Shown piece by piece: positions 62,733-64,000 of a stretch of 64,000 bases of DNA. The stretch spans positions 263,788 to 327,787 of the forward strand of contig NZ_KB903431.1 in NCBI RefSeq assembly GCF_000379765.1, in the 5' to 3' direction. Source of the stretch: Flexithrix dorotheae DSM 6795 (GTDB lineage: Bacteria; Bacteroidota; Bacteroidia; Cytophagales; Flammeovirgaceae). Numbering within the stretch: position 1 is the first letter of the stretch; every line of letters starts with the position of its first letter. A model generated the notes under the pieces. The model was not told the origin of the DNA. It did not search any database and saw only the letters and a list, made by a program, of their open reading frames with translations. The position numbers and the translations under genes were made by a program.

Positions 62733-64000
62733 TTACTCCAGAGTGACTACTGGCAATGTACTTATTGTACTAGGGATTTGAATTGTTGGATTTTGATGAT
62801 TATTTGTTAAACTTCTGACTCTTGGTTTTACATAAGTACTTAATTCATCAATAAATACTGTTTTGTCTACTGGAAATATATCCGCCTGACCTTTTTCTAA
62901 TCCTTCCAGCAGTGCCAAAGTAAAAGCTCCATGACCCCAATCAGTATTCTCCAGGGAATATTCATCTCCTGTAGAAGCGGACATTATTATTACTCCATTT
63001 TCTACAGAAGACATTGTTCTTAAAGCTTCTGTATTGTTTACATATCCCACATTAGTTCCCAACTGACCGCTATGACAGGCATCTACCAGCATCAGTACTT
63101 TTGAAGGCAGGTTAGCCAATACTTCTGCGAAGTTTTGCCAGTCCACACCAGTTTCTCTTAAATTTTCCGGATCTCCATCATGTGGAAGAATATAGAAATG
63201 ATTTTTCTCATTGAAACCATGAGAGGCAATAAAAATGACAACTAAATCTTTTTGAGTAGCATTTTCCTCCAGCCATCTAAACTCATTTAAAATATTATGT
63301 CTAGTTGCCTTTTCATTCACTAATTCTTTCACAATGATATTTCCGTACAATTTATCTTTCCGATTTTTAAAAACCTGAGAAATGGCATGGGCATCATCAT
63401 CTGCATAATTCAGATTATAGTCAGATTGTGTGAAATCAGAGATGCCAATACTTAATAAATAAAGATTCGGTTTTACGATATAATCGAACACATCAAATTC
63501 CAGTTCCTCAGCTTCCTCAACGATATCTGTTTCTCTTTTTTCTTTTTTAACCCTTATAATTCTTTCACCCGAAATTCCTTCCGCATTTTCATTGGCGGCA
63601 TAAATCTGGATTCTACTTTCAGCATTTACCAGTGGAACATCAAAATCAACCCACTTTTTGGTTGGGGTATTGGTTTGTTCTACCTTAAATCCTCTTCCTT
63701 TTGATACAGGCCTTCCATCTACATATACTTCTACTTTTGTAATAGGGGAATCCGAAGTGACTTTGGCTTTAATTTTTACTCTGTTTTCTTTGACTTCCAA
63801 AAAGTCTTTTGAAGGAATTAACCATTCCACCGATGGCGGTAATAAATCTTTAATTTCCTCTTCCTCTACTACAATAATTTCCTGATTGGTTTGGCCATAA
63901 ATCGTTTTTGCAATTTCGAATGAACCATGTTCAATGGTCAGTTTTACCAATTCTGGTTTGAAATATTTTTTGCTAAAGGTTTTTACCGGGAAGAATTCTG
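62733..64000 (-). CDS. Caspase-family (C14) protease, N-terminus beyond window
   Basis: The frame is open through the right edge, so the start lies outside; a TTG at 63950 is internal, with EFFPVKTFSKKYFKPE reading on upstream. Of about 421 visible residues, the first 150 are a beta-rich Ig-like domain (VKIKAKVTSDSPITKVEVYVDG), then a caspase-like domain with the catalytic His in FIASHG and Cys in VDACHSG. The full protein probably has more N-terminal modules, often WD40 repeats in this clade. Substrates are unknown. The catalytic dyad looks intact. Confidence 0.88.
   Translation of the reverse strand, partial: EFFPVKTFSKKYFKPELVKLTIEHGSFEIAKTIYGQTNQEIIVVEEEEIKDLLPPSVEWLIPSKDFLEVKENRVKIKAKVTSDSPITKVEVYVDGRPVSKGRGFKVEQTNTPTKKWVDFDVPLVNAESRIQIYAANENAEGISGERIIRVKKEKRETDIVEEAEELEFDVFDYIVKPNLYLLSIGISDFTQSDYNLNYADDDAHAISQVFKNRKDKLYGNIIVKELVNEKATRHNILNEFRWLEENATQKDLVVIFIASHGFNEKNHFYILPHDGDPENLRETGVDWQNFAEVLANLPSKVLMLVDACHSGQLGTNVGYVNNTEALRTMSSVENGVIIMSASTGDEYSLENTDWGHGAFTLALLEGLEKGQADIFPVDKTVFIDELSTYVKPRVRSLTNNHQNPTIQIPSTISTLPVVTLE

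Overview
The window looks like the chromosome of a Bacteroidota bacterium, most likely order Cytophagales. The evidence is the AT-rich DNA, a type 9 secretion (T9SS) C-terminal sorting domain, Bacteroidetes-type Tra proteins, TTG-N19-TAnnTTTG promoters, a eukaryote-like glutamine synthetase (GlnII), and many secreted proteins with short signal peptides ending in AQ. There are two chromosomal blocks, about 0.2-7.2 kb and 45-64 kb. Between them lies an accessory block of about 38 kb.

Left block (1-7.2 kb): the end of an unidentified gene, a secreted erythromycin-esterase-family protein, an M28 peptidase with an unusual three-part architecture, and two tandem TlpA-type thioredoxin-like proteins.

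Accessory block (7.4-45 kb). It opens with a structured non-coding stretch (two long inverted repeats plus spaced CTGC motifs) next to an ArdC-like anti-restriction gene; this is my best oriT candidate. A cargo region of mostly minus-strand small secreted proteins and lipoproteins follows (8.9-19.4 kb), containing a DUF4143 ATPase, a HEAT-repeat protein and two kinds of direct repeat. A RadC/JAB-domain gene comes next, then a leftward type IV secretion operon, in transcription order: small membrane protein, TraE (VirB2-like), TraF (VirB3-like), TraG (VirB4 ATPase), TraK (VirB8-like), TraN (VirB9-like), TraM (VirB10-like), TraO barrel, a 1360-residue T9SS-exported Ig/PKD protein, a PKD lipoprotein, a small secreted protein, a VirB5/TraI-like protein, and TraJ (VirB6-like). 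Upstream of it lie a tripartite hipBST toxin-antitoxin locus with two near-identical operator sites, a decapitated dual-specificity phosphatase, and a VirD4-like coupling protein. No relaxase and no integrase is visible in the window. Divergent from the coupling gene is a 1772-residue protein with three TIR domains, one transmembrane helix, a coiled coil and 21 WD40 repeats (three seven-bladed propellers). It is the most striking gene here. A 1.2-kb gene-free stretch with degenerate repeats follows.

Right block (45-64 kb): initiator tRNA-Met and era share a divergent promoter region. Then come an FtsX-type ABC permease, acyl-CoA dehydrogenase, an S24-type repressor, glnII, a BatE-like TPR/SH3 protein, a tRNA-Lys/tRNA-Leu/tRNA-Lys cluster, a VOC protein, a large helical-repeat protein, an ABC-F ATPase, dCTP deaminase, a WD40 protein, a 4'-phosphopantetheinyl transferase and, cut by the right edge, a caspase-family protease. 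Several strong intrinsic terminators separate these units.

All calls are from reading the sequence and protein motifs; no database search was possible.
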